A DNA stretch of 64,000 nt from Flavobacterium anseongense (GCF_021608185.1 NZ_JAKIHN010000007.1:62001-126000), one strand, 5' to 3'. Shown: positions 27,289 to 36,076, counted from the stretch's first letter. Notes: generated from the letters alone by a model not told the origin. A program made the numbers and translations.

Positions 27289-28068
27289 ATGAAACTATTA
27301 CAAAAAGGCAGCCGAGGTGCTGCTGTAAAAAAGTGGCAGTACTTCCTGATAGGGCAGGGACTTTATCGCGGGAGTGCCAACGGAATTTTTAATTGGGCTA
27401 CGCATGACGCTACGGTCTTATTTCAAAAAAAGTATCATCTGGTGCCTGATGGTATCGTAGGGAACAGGACGGTTGGTGCGGCGCTGTTGCAGGGTTTTGG
27501 GTTGGTTGCCGATGTACGCAATGATAGCAGCGGGGCTGATTTCCCACCGAAACCTGATTTCCCTCCTTTGGTGTCCAATAGGGAGCGGGAAGCTCTTTTT
27601 GGGAAAATAACCTATACAGCTATCCCTTTGCCCGACAACCCGGAACATTTAGCCATTACGAATCATTGGGACAGGGATAACATTATTAAAGTTACTATAC
27701 CCCAGCTGAAAGCCCTGAAAGGGAGTGCTACCGTTTATTTTCATAAAAAAGGAGCCGCACAGTTACAACAACTTTGGCACGATTGGGAAAAAGCGGGTTT
27801 GCTCCACTTGGTACTGACTTGGGACGGCGCCTATACCCCCAGGTTTGTGCGAGGCAGTAAAACCGTTTTGAGCAACCATGCCTTTGGGATGGCGTTTGAT
27901 ATTAATTATGCGTGGAATAAACTGGGGACTGTCCCGGCTTTAGTGGGGCAGAGAGGAAGCGTTCGCCTATTGGTGGCACTTGCTCATAAAAACGGCTTTT
28001 ATTGGGGAGGCCATTTTACCCGAAAAGACGGAATGCACTTTGAATTGGCAAAAATTGTAAAACTTTAA
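27289..28068 (+). CDS. Peptidoglycan-binding domain plus M15/VanY-type peptidase (endolysin-like)
   Basis: A protein of 259 aa with no signal peptide. Residues 1-75 form a PG_binding_1 domain ('LQKGSRGAAVKKWQYFL', 'GIFNWATHDATVLFQKKYHLVPDGIVGNRT', quoted in parts). The C-terminal half is an M15 metallopeptidase with zinc motif 'SNHAFGMAFDIN' and late His in 'DGMHFEL'. Such enzymes cut peptide crosslinks in peptidoglycan. The lack of a signal and the N-terminal binding domain resemble phage endolysins or toxins released by lysis. It lies 11 bp before the DUF1508 gene. No holin or phage structural genes are nearby. Confidence 0.87.
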   Translation: MKLLQKGSRGAAVKKWQYFLIGQGLYRGSANGIFNWATHDATVLFQKKYHLVPDGIVGNRTVGAALLQGFGLVADVRNDSSGADFPPKPDFPPLVSNREREALFGKITYTAIPLPDNPEHLAITNHWDRDNIIKVTIPQLKALKGSATVYFHKKGAAQLQQLWHDWEKAGLLHLVLTWDGAYTPRFVRGSKTVLSNHAFGMAFDINYAWNKLGTVPALVGQRGSVRLLVALAHKNGFYWGGHFTRKDGMHFELAKIVKL

Positions 28069-28079
28069 AAACTATAATC

Positions 28080-28409
28080 ATGGGAACATTTGAAATTACA
28101 AAAAGAACAAACGGCGACTTTCAGTTTACGCTGAAAGCCTCTAATGGAGAGTGTATTTTAACCAGTGAGGGCTATACCACTAAAGCAGGTTGTCAGAACG
28201 GAATTGATTCGGTTAGAACCAATGCTCCGAATGACTCACGCTATGATAGGAAAGTAGCTGTAAATGGTGACTATTATTTTAACCTAAGGGCGGCAAATGG
28301 AGAAGTTATTGGTACCAGCGAGTTGTATGAAAGTACGGCAGGAAGGGATACTGGGATTGACTCTGTAAAGACTAATGCGCCTCTGGCGACTGTTGCCGAT
28401 TTGAGTTGA
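28080..28409 (+). CDS. DUF1508 (YegP-like) double-repeat protein
   Basis: A protein of 109 aa made of two DUF1508/UPF0339 repeats. Repeat 1 is 'FEITKRTNGDFQFTLKASNG' to 'GIDSVRTNAP', and repeat 2 is 'VAVNGDYYFNLRAANGEVIG' to 'GIDSVKTNAP'. Each is about 50 residues, the usual tandem form of this small beta-rich family. Its function is not established. It is translated right after the M15 gene (11 bp), and a terminator follows at 28431, making a two-gene unit. Confidence 0.88.
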   Translation: MGTFEITKRTNGDFQFTLKASNGECILTSEGYTTKAGCQNGIDSVRTNAPNDSRYDRKVAVNGDYYFNLRAANGEVIGTSELYESTAGRDTGIDSVKTNAPLATVADLS

Positions 28410-28430
28410 CCTAACGACGCTGCTTTTGAA

Positions 28431-28466
28431 CTCCTTATCATTTTGAGATGATGGGGAGTTTTTTAT
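28431..28466 (+). terminator. Intrinsic terminator after gene 28080
   Basis: CTCC-TT-ATCAT pairs with ATGAT-GGGGAG across TTTTGAG, followed by T6. Confidence 0.7.
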
Positions 28467-28657
28467 TTTATGGATGGGGGGTGAGATTACCAACGGTTCT
28501 TGTTTATTCATGTTTGAGAATGTTCTTATTGTAAATATACTCGTCTGCTGACTTTGTTCCAACATGTGAAAGATAATTAACCTCATTAGTTTTGATTATA
28601 GTTCAAAAGACAAATGATAATAACTAATTTAATGTGTTTTAACCTAAAACAAAACCT

Positions 28658-28692
28658 ATTATCTAGATTAATTTTGTTAACAACTAGATAAT
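28658..28692. other. Inverted repeat upstream of the methyltransferase gene
   Basis: ATTATCTAG (28658-28666) and CTAGATAAT (28684-28692) are exact inverse copies with a 17-bp spacer, ending 73 bp before the methyltransferase start. It could be an operator for the restriction system. The rest of 28467-28765 is AT-rich without a credible gene. Confidence 0.4.
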
Positions 28693-28765
28693 TATATTAG
28701 ACTTTTAGGCTCTCTTTTTTTTATTTTTGGTAGTGAAAAATATTTTCGATTAAATAAGTATAATT

Positions 28766-30124
28766 TTGGACAATAAAGAAATTAGGGTAATAGAATTATT
28801 CGCAGGAGTAGGAGGATTTAGGATAGGTTTAGAGGGATACAATGGCAAATCTGCATCATCTAACTTTAATAAAAAAATGTCATCTAACTATAATGTTATA
28901 TGGAGCAATCAATTCGAACCATTAACTCCAAATAATCAGTATGCTTCAATAGTTTATGAAGCCAAATTTGGAAAAGAAGGACATTCAAATCAAGATATTG
29001 AAAAAGTAATTGAAACAAACTTTGATAGCATTCCAAATCATGATTTATTAGTTGGGGGATTTCCCTGTCAAGATTATTCTGTTGCCACAACATTAAAAAA
29101 CTCCAAAGGGCTAATAGGAAAAAAAGGAGTTTTATGGTGGAGCATTTATTCTATCATTAAAAAAAAAGAAAAAGATAAACCTAAATTTCTATTTTTAGAA
29201 AATGTAGATCGTCTTTTAGTTTCCCCATCTTTGCAAAGAGGGCGAGATTTTGCTGTCATTTTAAGCTGTTTATACGAACAAGGTTATGCAGTAGAGTGGA
29301 GAATAATTAACGCCGCTGACTATAGCATGCCTCAAAGAAGAAAGAGAATTTATATTATAGCATATCATCAAAGTTCTTCGATATACAAGAAAATTATTTC
29401 CTGTACACCTAAAGATTGGATTTTAAACAAAGGAGTTCTTGGAAAAGCCTTTCCTGTTCTAAAAAATGAATTGGATTCAAATAGAGGTTGTATTTCTAAT
29501 GACCCGAAAATAGTGTCCGATGAATTTAATAAAGGAAAAAAAGTGAGCCCTTTTTTCAATAGTGGTCTTTTTCTAAACGGTGAGTTTACAACATTTAAAA
29601 CTAAACCTGAAATAAGGCCTCTTTACCCATTAAAAAAAATATTACAAAATATTAATGATGTATCATATGATTTTTACATATCACCAGAGTTAAAATTAAA
29701 AAAAGAATTAGAGAAAAAACAAATTGATTCTGAAACAATATATATTAAAAATGAATTAGATATGTGGAAATATCTAAAAGGAAAGAAGAAAGAAGAACGT
29801 ATTAATAAAATTAATGGTTTTAAGTACAAATATGCTGAGGGTTCAATGACTTTCCCGGATGATTTAGACAAACCTTCTAGAACAATTATTACAGGTGAAG
29901 GTGGCAAATCACCGTCACGTTTTAAACATGTTATCCAACAAGAAAGTGTATATAGAAGATTAACCCCCATTGAATTAGAAAGGCTAAATATGTTCCCTGA
30001 TAATCACACAAAATTTGAAGGTATTACTGATTCAAAACGCGCTTTTTTTATGGGTAATGCTTTGGTTGTCGGAGTAATCGAAAAAATTGGACTTGAGCTA
30101 TTTAAACAAATTAATAATGGATAA
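28766..30124 (+). CDS. DNA (cytosine-5) methyltransferase
   Basis: A protein of 452 aa starting with TTG at 28766 (no ATG fits before motif I). C5-MTase motifs in order: I 'ELFAGVGGFRIGLE', IV 'GGFPCQDYSVA' (catalytic Cys), VI 'FLENVDRLL', VIII 'MPQRRKRIYIIAY', a target-recognition region of about 200 residues, then IX/X 'RRLTPIELERLNMFPD' and 'FFMGNALVVGVIEKIG'. It should methylate cytosine in a specific site. The next gene, a GIY-YIG protein, begins inside its last codons (ATGGATAA), as expected for a restriction-modification pair. The region is clearly more AT-rich than the flanking chromosome. Confidence 0.95.
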   Translation: MDNKEIRVIELFAGVGGFRIGLEGYNGKSASSNFNKKMSSNYNVIWSNQFEPLTPNNQYASIVYEAKFGKEGHSNQDIEKVIETNFDSIPNHDLLVGGFPCQDYSVATTLKNSKGLIGKKGVLWWSIYSIIKKKEKDKPKFLFLENVDRLLVSPSLQRGRDFAVILSCLYEQGYAVEWRIINAADYSMPQRRKRIYIIAYHQSSSIYKKIISCTPKDWILNKGVLGKAFPVLKNELDSNRGCISNDPKIVSDEFNKGKKVSPFFNSGLFLNGEFTTFKTKPEIRPLYPLKKILQNINDVSYDFYISPELKLKKELEKKQIDSETIYIKNELDMWKYLKGKKKEERINKINGFKYKYAEGSMTFPDDLDKPSRTIITGEGGKSPSRFKHVIQQESVYRRLTPIELERLNMFPDNHTKFEGITDSKRAFFMGNALVVGVIEKIGLELFKQINNG

Positions 30125-31055
30125 ACGTAGTGATAGAGTCCAACCTACAAGACTTTCAACAGATTTTTTTCCGTTAGACATTCATAAATCTATGTTTATA
30201 AATGATTTAACAGTCACTATACCATCTTCTTACGTAAAGATGTGGGGTGATAAAGTGTTAAAAAATCATAATAAAAACAACCGTCTTTGGGAAATTGATA
30301 TTAATTATGAGTCACCAAAAGAATTAGGAAAACAAAAGCATGTTTTTAAAGCTAAATTGACCTTATCTTTCATTAAAAAAAGAAATCAAGTAAGTAGCTA
30401 TAGACTTAAGTGGGACAACGGATTTGCTGTTCAATTGGCAAAGGATTATCCTAAAAGTTTTGTAAGATCTTTAGAATTTCATATCGGAGACGAACATTAT
30501 AAAGAATTAAGATATACCGAATTTGATATTGGTGGATTTAAGGAACAAGTGCAAGTTAAAATTGAGTGGAAAAATAATCTTCCGCAAGTAACAATAAAAG
30601 AGTTTTTTAGAGTTAGAGATGAATCTCAAGGGTTTCCAAAAGTTTTCAAAGAACTTAGTTCCTATTTAATTGCTGATTACTTATTGAGCTCTGAGGAAGA
30701 AATGTTGAGAAGAATCCAAGTTTCTCAATGGAAACCAAGGTCAGAAATATCAAGTGAATTAAATGAAAATAATATTTATTTACTTTTAAATCGAGAAACA
30801 AAAGAAATTTATTTCGGTGAAACTAAACAATCATTATCGAAAAGATATCCAGTAACACAAAAACATCACACATTTGATGAATGGAACGAATTTTCAGTAA
30901 TAAAATTACCTCCTGAAACGTCAGACCATACACGTTTACTTATTGAACGTATATTAATAGCAACTGGTTCTAAATTATTCTCTAACAATCTTTATCCAGA
31001 AGTTCCAATTTTGGAAAAACATGTTAGTTTAACTCTAAGAAATAAAAAGAAATAA
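30117..31055 (+). CDS. GIY-YIG restriction endonuclease (probable partner of the C5 methyltransferase)
   Basis: A protein of 312 aa from the ATG at 30117, which overlaps the methyltransferase stop by 8 nt. A TTG at 30087 in frame is less likely. The first 215 residues match no family I know. The C-terminal domain (about 220-285) reads 'NNIYLLLNRETKEIYFGETKQSLSKRY', a GIY-YIG fold (IYLLL and IYFGET halves, then Arg), with a downstream Glu in 'LLIERILIA' as expected for the metal-binding Glu. GIY-YIG type II enzymes such as Eco29kI pair with C5 methyltransferases. The recognition site cannot be read. Confidence 0.8.
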   Translation: MDKRSDRVQPTRLSTDFFPLDIHKSMFINDLTVTIPSSYVKMWGDKVLKNHNKNNRLWEIDINYESPKELGKQKHVFKAKLTLSFIKKRNQVSSYRLKWDNGFAVQLAKDYPKSFVRSLEFHIGDEHYKELRYTEFDIGGFKEQVQVKIEWKNNLPQVTIKEFFRVRDESQGFPKVFKELSSYLIADYLLSSEEEMLRRIQVSQWKPRSEISSELNENNIYLLLNRETKEIYFGETKQSLSKRYPVTQKHHTFDEWNEFSVIKLPPETSDHTRLLIERILIATGSKLFSNNLYPEVPILEKHVSLTLRNKKK

Positions 31056-31139
31056 TAGTTTAATAAAAATAAAGCGCATGTGTTTGAAAACTAATAAAAA
31101 ATAGTATTATTTAAGATGTTAAAGTAATTTTTTATAAAA

Positions 31140-31880
31140 ATGGGTAAAAGTTATAATTTAATAATAAACGAAATAGAAAAATTAATAGTTTCTAAAAATA
31201 TTTTCGATATAATTAATTTAGAAAAAGACAATATTTACAACAAGTCTGCAGTATCATTGCTAGTAAAAAAATATATAAATGAAAACTGTTTATATAATTT
31301 GAACATCATAAATGATTATAATATTAAATTAAAGTTTGTATCTGTAGATAGTAATTATAAATGTTATGAAGCTATGTCTTTTACAAATGATTCTCTTTAT
31401 AATATTATGTTTGAAAAATGGGATAGCAAAGATCCATTTGAAATAGCTTCATTAAAAAAAGACTTAGAATTTAGTTACTTATTTATTCCTATAATTAAAG
31501 AAAAAAGAAGCGGATTATTTAATAATTTCATGGATTGGAAAATAGGAGATTTAAGCTTTTGGAAACCTAATGATGAAATTTTAAGCTTGATAGGGAAAGA
31601 ATGGAATGATGTTAAAAATACTATTCAAAGTGGAATTATTATAGAGCAGGTTAAATATGGAAGTATCTATAGGAATAACAATAATTTACCTAAACAATCA
31701 GAAACTAAATATATACATTTAAGACCTCATGGAAAGGATAGTCGTGATATAGATATTAAATATTTTGATTATACCAATAGGACTATAGAAATTACTAAAC
31801 AATCATTTTGGCTGAATAAAAGTTTTATTAACCAGCTACTAAATAATAATAAATGGAAAATGAATTTAAAGGGAGAATAA
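31140..31880 (+). CDS. MutH/Sau3AI-fold protein lacking catalytic residues
   Basis: A protein of 246 aa. The pattern of MutH and of Sau3AI is clear from residue 55 on. 'NIKLKFVSVDSNYKCYE' stands where MutH has GVELKTLPI...YPLE; 'DPFEIASLKKDLEFSYLFIPI' follows; then 'KEWNDVKNTIQSG', 'YIHLRPHGKD' and 'TKQSFWLNKSFI', the DNA-contacting end. But the MutH active site (Asp70, Glu77, Lys79) aligns with Ile56, Lys63 and Lys65 here, so two of three catalytic residues are gone. The same loss occurs in the C-terminal, allosteric half of Sau3AI. It is probably a DNA-binding, GATC-like site sensor. The NurA gene overlaps its last 28 nt. Confidence 0.8.
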   Translation: MGKSYNLIINEIEKLIVSKNIFDIINLEKDNIYNKSAVSLLVKKYINENCLYNLNIINDYNIKLKFVSVDSNYKCYEAMSFTNDSLYNIMFEKWDSKDPFEIASLKKDLEFSYLFIPIIKEKRSGLFNNFMDWKIGDLSFWKPNDEILSLIGKEWNDVKNTIQSGIIIEQVKYGSIYRNNNNLPKQSETKYIHLRPHGKDSRDIDIKYFDYTNRTIEITKQSFWLNKSFINQLLNNNKWKMNLKGE

Positions 31881-32860
31881 TTTTTTCAGATAATTATCAA
31901 TCAACAATTGATTCGATTAAATTAATAAGCAGTTCTATCGGTAATAAGGCATCTATAATTAAGTCAAGTAAAGATTCTATTGATATTTCAAATGATTCAG
32001 ATATAAGAATAATATCGGGTTATGAAAAAGAATCTAAAATCAAAAATGAAAATTTATTTCCATCAAAAATTTTAGCTGCATATGATGAATCAATATTAGA
32101 ATTAAATTCATTAGAAGGAAAAGTAAGGTGCATTGCTCATAGTGCAGTTATACAAAATGAAATGGAATATATACCAGCGGCTTATGTAACTTTAAAATTT
32201 TACACAAAATCAAACCTTGTTTCTGCTAAGGCAACAGAATTTTCAGATATAATACAAAGTAATGATATAACATCAGAAATTACAAAAGAATATATTAAAG
32301 AAAGAGAATACTTTTTATCTAAAGCATCTCCTGTTGATTCTCTAATATTCATCGATGGCTCAATGTTTTCTGGAGCATCAACTAGTGGAAATTTCATATT
32401 AATAGACCAACTTCTTTCTAAAAACTGCAGACCAATATTTTTTGTAAAAAACAGCGAAAGCACTATAATTACTGAAAGATTTGAATTTGCAAAGGGCTAT
32501 AATTCTGATTTACACTGGGCTTATGTTAATTTAAATCCAGGAGAAATTTCCCCAGTATTTGCTTATACATCAAAAGAAGGAAGAAGCAAAGCAATGTGCT
32601 TTATTAAAATATATGACAAAAGAAGTCCTGTTAGGATTGAATTCCCTTTAAAAGCATTTGAAGAAGGTTGGTATGGTGATGATGTTTTTGATTTGATTTT
32701 TTATCAATTTTTAGCGAATGGTAGCTCCAACAACATGCAACCTAGAATAATACAAGTTTCAGAAATGTATGCTAGAGAAATATTAAAGTCAACTAACTTG
32801 TATAAAGAAATTGAAAAAATGGGACTAACAAAAAGCATGAATGAAGAAAGAGGATTTTAA
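31853..32860 (+). CDS. nurA: NurA-family nuclease
   Basis: A protein of 335 aa overlapping the MutH-fold gene by 28 nt. The second half matches NurA: 'LIFIDGSMFSG' (the DGS motif with metal-binding Asp), 'CRPIFFVKNSESTII', 'NLNPGEISPVFAY', 'PVRIEFPLKAFEEGW' and the C-terminal 'QPRIIQVSEMYAREILK'. An N-terminal 'LAAYDESI' could supply another acidic residue. NurA is a 5'-3' exonuclease/endonuclease that works with the HerA translocase in end resection and in bacterial anti-phage systems. A HerA gene lies 3.2 kb away on the opposite strand in the same island. This gene abuts the convergent minus-strand operon with no gap (32860/32861). Confidence 0.78.
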   Translation: MENEFKGRIIFSDNYQSTIDSIKLISSSIGNKASIIKSSKDSIDISNDSDIRIISGYEKESKIKNENLFPSKILAAYDESILELNSLEGKVRCIAHSAVIQNEMEYIPAAYVTLKFYTKSNLVSAKATEFSDIIQSNDITSEITKEYIKEREYFLSKASPVDSLIFIDGSMFSGASTSGNFILIDQLLSKNCRPIFFVKNSESTIITERFEFAKGYNSDLHWAYVNLNPGEISPVFAYTSKEGRSKAMCFIKIYDKRSPVRIEFPLKAFEEGWYGDDVFDLIFYQFLANGSSNNMQPRIIQVSEMYAREILKSTNLYKEIEKMGLTKSMNEERGF

Positions 32861-33724
32861 CTATCCCTTAAGTTCTTCTACTATCAATTTATTTATTCCT
32901 TTTGATATTTCTCCTAACTCCATAGTCATTTTAAACTCTAATTCTCTTAAAGCATCATAAAACATTTCATTAACAATTAATCTATTTTCTCCAGTATACT
33001 TTTCTAAAATTAAATCTAATAAATAGTTTACATTTTTTCGCTTAGTTAAATCCAGAAAATACTTATAACCATTGAAGTTATAAATTGGCGTTTTTGAAAG
33101 ATCTACAATATTTGTAATAAACTTTCTAAAGCTAGAGTCTTTCCCTGTCTCCCATCCTATTTTTTTACCTAAGGAAATACTATTTTTTTCCATTTCTTTT
33201 TCAATAGACATTAAAAAATTATGGTAGTTTTTCAATTTTTCATGTGACAAACCTTCAGAATTAAATAAATGTTGCTCATTATCAGCACCATAAACAAGTA
33301 GAAATATACACCAAATTTTTTCTTGACTTTTAAGTGTCAGTGGTTTTTCAAGTTGAAAATTGTTTGTGTCAAAAGCTATAAAAACATTTGTGATACTATA
33401 ATTTTTCAAAGAGTAAAACTTATACATTCCAGCTGTACCAATAAATATTTTCTCATTATTTAATAAATTGCCTCTAATAATATATTTATTTTCTATACAT
33501 TCTTTAATAATTTCATTTGAGTAAAAGTATTTCAATTCATCTATTGAAATAGCACCTTTAATCATCAAGTTATTTAAATCATTATTATTCTTTTTTAAAG
33601 ACATTATAGTTTTTAAAACATCAACTTCGTTAGTACCTTCAAAATAAAAAATTTCTTTAGCCTTTAAATTATCTACAAAAGTATTACTCAAGTTAAGGTA
33701 TAATTTTTCTAAAAATTCTTCCAT
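32861..33724 (-). CDS. Hypothetical protein, last gene of the HerA/SMC-like operon
   Basis: A protein of 287 aa, mostly alpha-helical, with no signal peptide and no motif I can name. Segments such as 'MIKGAISIDELKYFYSNEIIKECIENKYII' (a possible winged-helix, shown in part) and 'IFIGTAGMYKFYS' recall a wHTH domain near residues 55-110, but this is weak. The start codon overlaps the stop of the SMC-like gene (TAATG), showing translational coupling and a shared complex or pathway. It could be a regulator, a DNA-binding subunit or an effector. It converges end to end with nurA. Confidence 0.7.
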   Translation of the reverse strand: MEEFLEKLYLNLSNTFVDNLKAKEIFYFEGTNEVDVLKTIMSLKKNNNDLNNLMIKGAISIDELKYFYSNEIIKECIENKYIIRGNLLNNEKIFIGTAGMYKFYSLKNYSITNVFIAFDTNNFQLEKPLTLKSQEKIWCIFLLVYGADNEQHLFNSEGLSHEKLKNYHNFLMSIEKEMEKNSISLGKKIGWETGKDSSFRKFITNIVDLSKTPIYNFNGYKYFLDLTKRKNVNYLLDLILEKYTGENRLIVNEMFYDALRELEFKMTMELGEISKGINKLIVEELKG

Positions 33725-35910
33725 TAGTATTCATTAATTTTTATTCCATCAGAATTTGGACTTGTAAATAACGCAATTACAAGTCTGTTTTGATTCTCAA
33801 GATTTTTTATTGATTCGATAACTTGGTCAAGCGCATTTTGAGCCATATTACCAATCTCATCAAGTAAAACAACTACATATTTCCCCTCTACATTATCAAT
33901 GCGTTGTTTCAAATAATTAGCACTTGCTAGACCTGTAGAAACATCTAATTTCTTAATGATTATATTATTTTCACAATGAAACTCCTGCTTAATCATATCA
34001 TAAAAATAAAGTTTAATGAACTTACCATCTGGACGTAACAATTTATTGTCCATAGAATATGCAATAATTTTACCAGCTAATTCCATGAATTTAATATCTT
34101 TTTCGTGCTTAAATTCAGTTAGTTTAGATGATTCGATTTTAGAAATTAGTTCATCATATTTCTTTAAGTTTGATATTATTTGCTTTAACATTCTATCAAA
34201 ACTCTCTATAACCTTCTTTTGTCCAGAATTGTATTTTGATGGTTTTCGTTTATCTTCTATTTCTAAAGCTTTTAGATTAAAATTATAATTTCCAACTAAT
34301 TGCACAGTTTCAGAATCTAGAACTCTTATTTTTTTCTCAATTTCATTTATAGAATTATTAATATTCTCAAGTAGTTTTGAATCTGTGATTGATTTTTCAA
34401 TACTATATTTAAATCCAGCTATTTTATCAACTGAATTAATTAATTCTAAATCTGAAATCTCTAGCTCTTTAGCGCAAAGGCCAGTTGTAATTGCGAAATC
34501 ATTTTTCAATGACTTTTGGGAGTTTAATAAGGTGTCTAATTCGGCTTTTATTTTATAGTATTTTCCATCATCTTCTATAAACTTTTTTTTGTTTTCATTA
34601 ATCAATTTAATTTTGGTACGCATAAATTGAGTTAAATCCCCATTAATTGAAGTTAAATCCTTAATTAAAAATGACTTCAATTCATCATAGTTTTTCACTT
34701 TGTGTTTACTAACTAAATCTTGTAGTTGTTTTTTGAATTTATTAGAATCTAAATCAATTTCATCTTTCAATAAATAATCTATATTATTTTCAATTAAATC
34801 TTCCAATAAATGTAGAAATTGTGAATATGAATTATGTATTAAATAGGTCTTATCATTCTTCTTTTCATTAATAAAATTAACTATTGCTTCTTTTAACTTA
34901 TCTACACTTTTTTTAAAATTAGCTTGTTTAGTAAGGTAATCCGTATTATCATCGAACAAATCTAGCCTAATATCTGTTTCTCTAATTTTACAATAATCTT
35001 TATTTAAGGTAGTGTCATTTGTAATAAGATCATTAACCTCATTTTCATTATTAATGTATCCAATAAATTGCCCGATAGTTTTTTTTAACCTACTCTCTAT
35101 GTCAACTAGTTCTTTATTTAATTGCTCAATTAGACTTGAGTCTTTTTTTTCAAGTTTTGCCGGTTTTGGTGCTAGTTTAAATTCTTTTTGTTTTTTAGCA
35201 ATTGAAAGTTCTAATCTATTACTTGTCTCAATTAATGAAATAAGATTTTTTAAATTTTTTAAAATAATCAATTTTTTTAATTGACTAGATTCAGTCTCTT
35301 GTCTAACCTTATTTTTTTTTATATCAATTTCTAGTTCTTTAATCTTTTTATTTAAAATTTCAATTTTAGACTCATTTCTAACGTTGTCAAATTCCTTAGA
35401 AATTTCAAAAATATGCCTAGCAACTTTTTCAAATTTATTTTTCAAGTTAGTATTCCAATTATTTAAATCCTTAATTACAGCATTTAACCTTTCACTTGGA
35501 TTTGAAGGAACATCATATATTATCGATAATTCATCATGAAGGACTTTATAACTTATAGGAGCCCCATTGTTTATTTGTATTAGTTTACCTCTTCCCTTTT
35601 CTTTAGTTAATGACAAAACTCTATTATCTGGTAAATCAATATCTATATTATATTCTAACGAATAAGACTTTGTATCATCATAACGTTTAATAGATTCCTT
35701 AATTGAATTTAAAATTTTCGTGTCATCTAATTTATCGGCATCCAATCCATAAGCTAACAAATTCAAAATAAATGTTTTACCGTAACTATTATCAGCAGTA
35801 ATTTCAAAAATTTTATTATTTGAATTTACTATGGGGTCTATGAATTCCTTCCTTGGAGTAAAACTAATTTGCTCCCCTATAATTTCTAAATTATAATCTA
35901 TCCTATTCAT
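33724..35910 (-). CDS. SMC/Rad50-like ATPase
   Basis: A protein of 728 aa. It has an N-terminal Walker A variant at about residues 39-46 (ADNSYGKT, followed by FILNLLAYGL). Long Lys/Glu/Leu-rich coiled coils cover about 160-600. A C-terminal ABC signature-like 'STGLASANYLKQR' (in place of LSGGQ) lies near 655, and Walker B 'YVVVLLDEIGNMA' near 678-690. This is the split-ATPase architecture of SMC, Rad50 and RecF-like proteins. Such ATPases occur in Wadjet, Lamassu, ABC-three-component and other defence systems, but the partners here (HerA, NurA, MutH-fold) do not match any I know. Its start lies inside the end of the 57-aa gene. Confidence 0.85.
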   Translation of the reverse strand: MNRIDYNLEIIGEQISFTPRKEFIDPIVNSNNKIFEITADNSYGKTFILNLLAYGLDADKLDDTKILNSIKESIKRYDDTKSYSLEYNIDIDLPDNRVLSLTKEKGRGKLIQINNGAPISYKVLHDELSIIYDVPSNPSERLNAVIKDLNNWNTNLKNKFEKVARHIFEISKEFDNVRNESKIEILNKKIKELEIDIKKNKVRQETESSQLKKLIILKNLKNLISLIETSNRLELSIAKKQKEFKLAPKPAKLEKKDSSLIEQLNKELVDIESRLKKTIGQFIGYINNENEVNDLITNDTTLNKDYCKIRETDIRLDLFDDNTDYLTKQANFKKSVDKLKEAIVNFINEKKNDKTYLIHNSYSQFLHLLEDLIENNIDYLLKDEIDLDSNKFKKQLQDLVSKHKVKNYDELKSFLIKDLTSINGDLTQFMRTKIKLINENKKKFIEDDGKYYKIKAELDTLLNSQKSLKNDFAITTGLCAKELEISDLELINSVDKIAGFKYSIEKSITDSKLLENINNSINEIEKKIRVLDSETVQLVGNYNFNLKALEIEDKRKPSKYNSGQKKVIESFDRMLKQIISNLKKYDELISKIESSKLTEFKHEKDIKFMELAGKIIAYSMDNKLLRPDGKFIKLYFYDMIKQEFHCENNIIIKKLDVSTGLASANYLKQRIDNVEGKYVVVLLDEIGNMAQNALDQVIESIKNLENQNRLVIALFTSPNSDGIKINEY

Positions 35911-36076
35911 TACTTGTTAATTTATCTAGTAAATCATCACAATCTATTTCTTTTTCATCCTGCATAAATAATTTTTCCAAAATATTCATAACATCCTCAT
36001 CATTAATTATTTCATTTAAATCATCTTTGAAAAGTTCAAAAAGTTCCTTTTTAAATTTATCTTCTTTATTTATCAT
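35903..36076 (-). CDS. 57-aa acidic protein linking HerA and SMC-like genes
   Basis: The minus-strand frame from ATG 36074-36076 to TAG 35903-35905 encodes 57 residues starting MINKEDKFKKELFELFKDDL and ending DDLLDKLTSNE. It is strongly acidic and helical. Its ATG overlaps the HerA stop (ATGA), and its own stop overlaps the ATG of the SMC-like gene, so it is almost certainly translated. Position and size resemble the small middle component of multi-gene ATPase systems, but I recognise no family. It may be an adaptor between the two ATPases. Confidence 0.78.
   Translation of the reverse strand: MINKEDKFKKELFELFKDDLNEIINDEDVMNILEKLFMQDEKEIDCDDLLDKLTSNE

Noticed and set aside
27289..28068. Prophage or tailocin remnant
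   Set aside because: A lone endolysin-like gene with no terminase, capsid, tail, holin or integrase genes nearby.
28480..28600. A minus-strand open stretch reading ...YLSHVGTKSADEYIYNKNIL... near the island edge
   Set aside because: About 32 codons without a start; it might be the tail of a lost gene but cannot be assigned to any family.
33724..35910. Labelling the SMC-like operon as Wadjet, Lamassu or ABC-three-component
   Set aside because: No JetD topoisomerase-like subunit, no Lamassu effector and no recognised middle-component family can be read; HerA and NurA are not standard partners of these.
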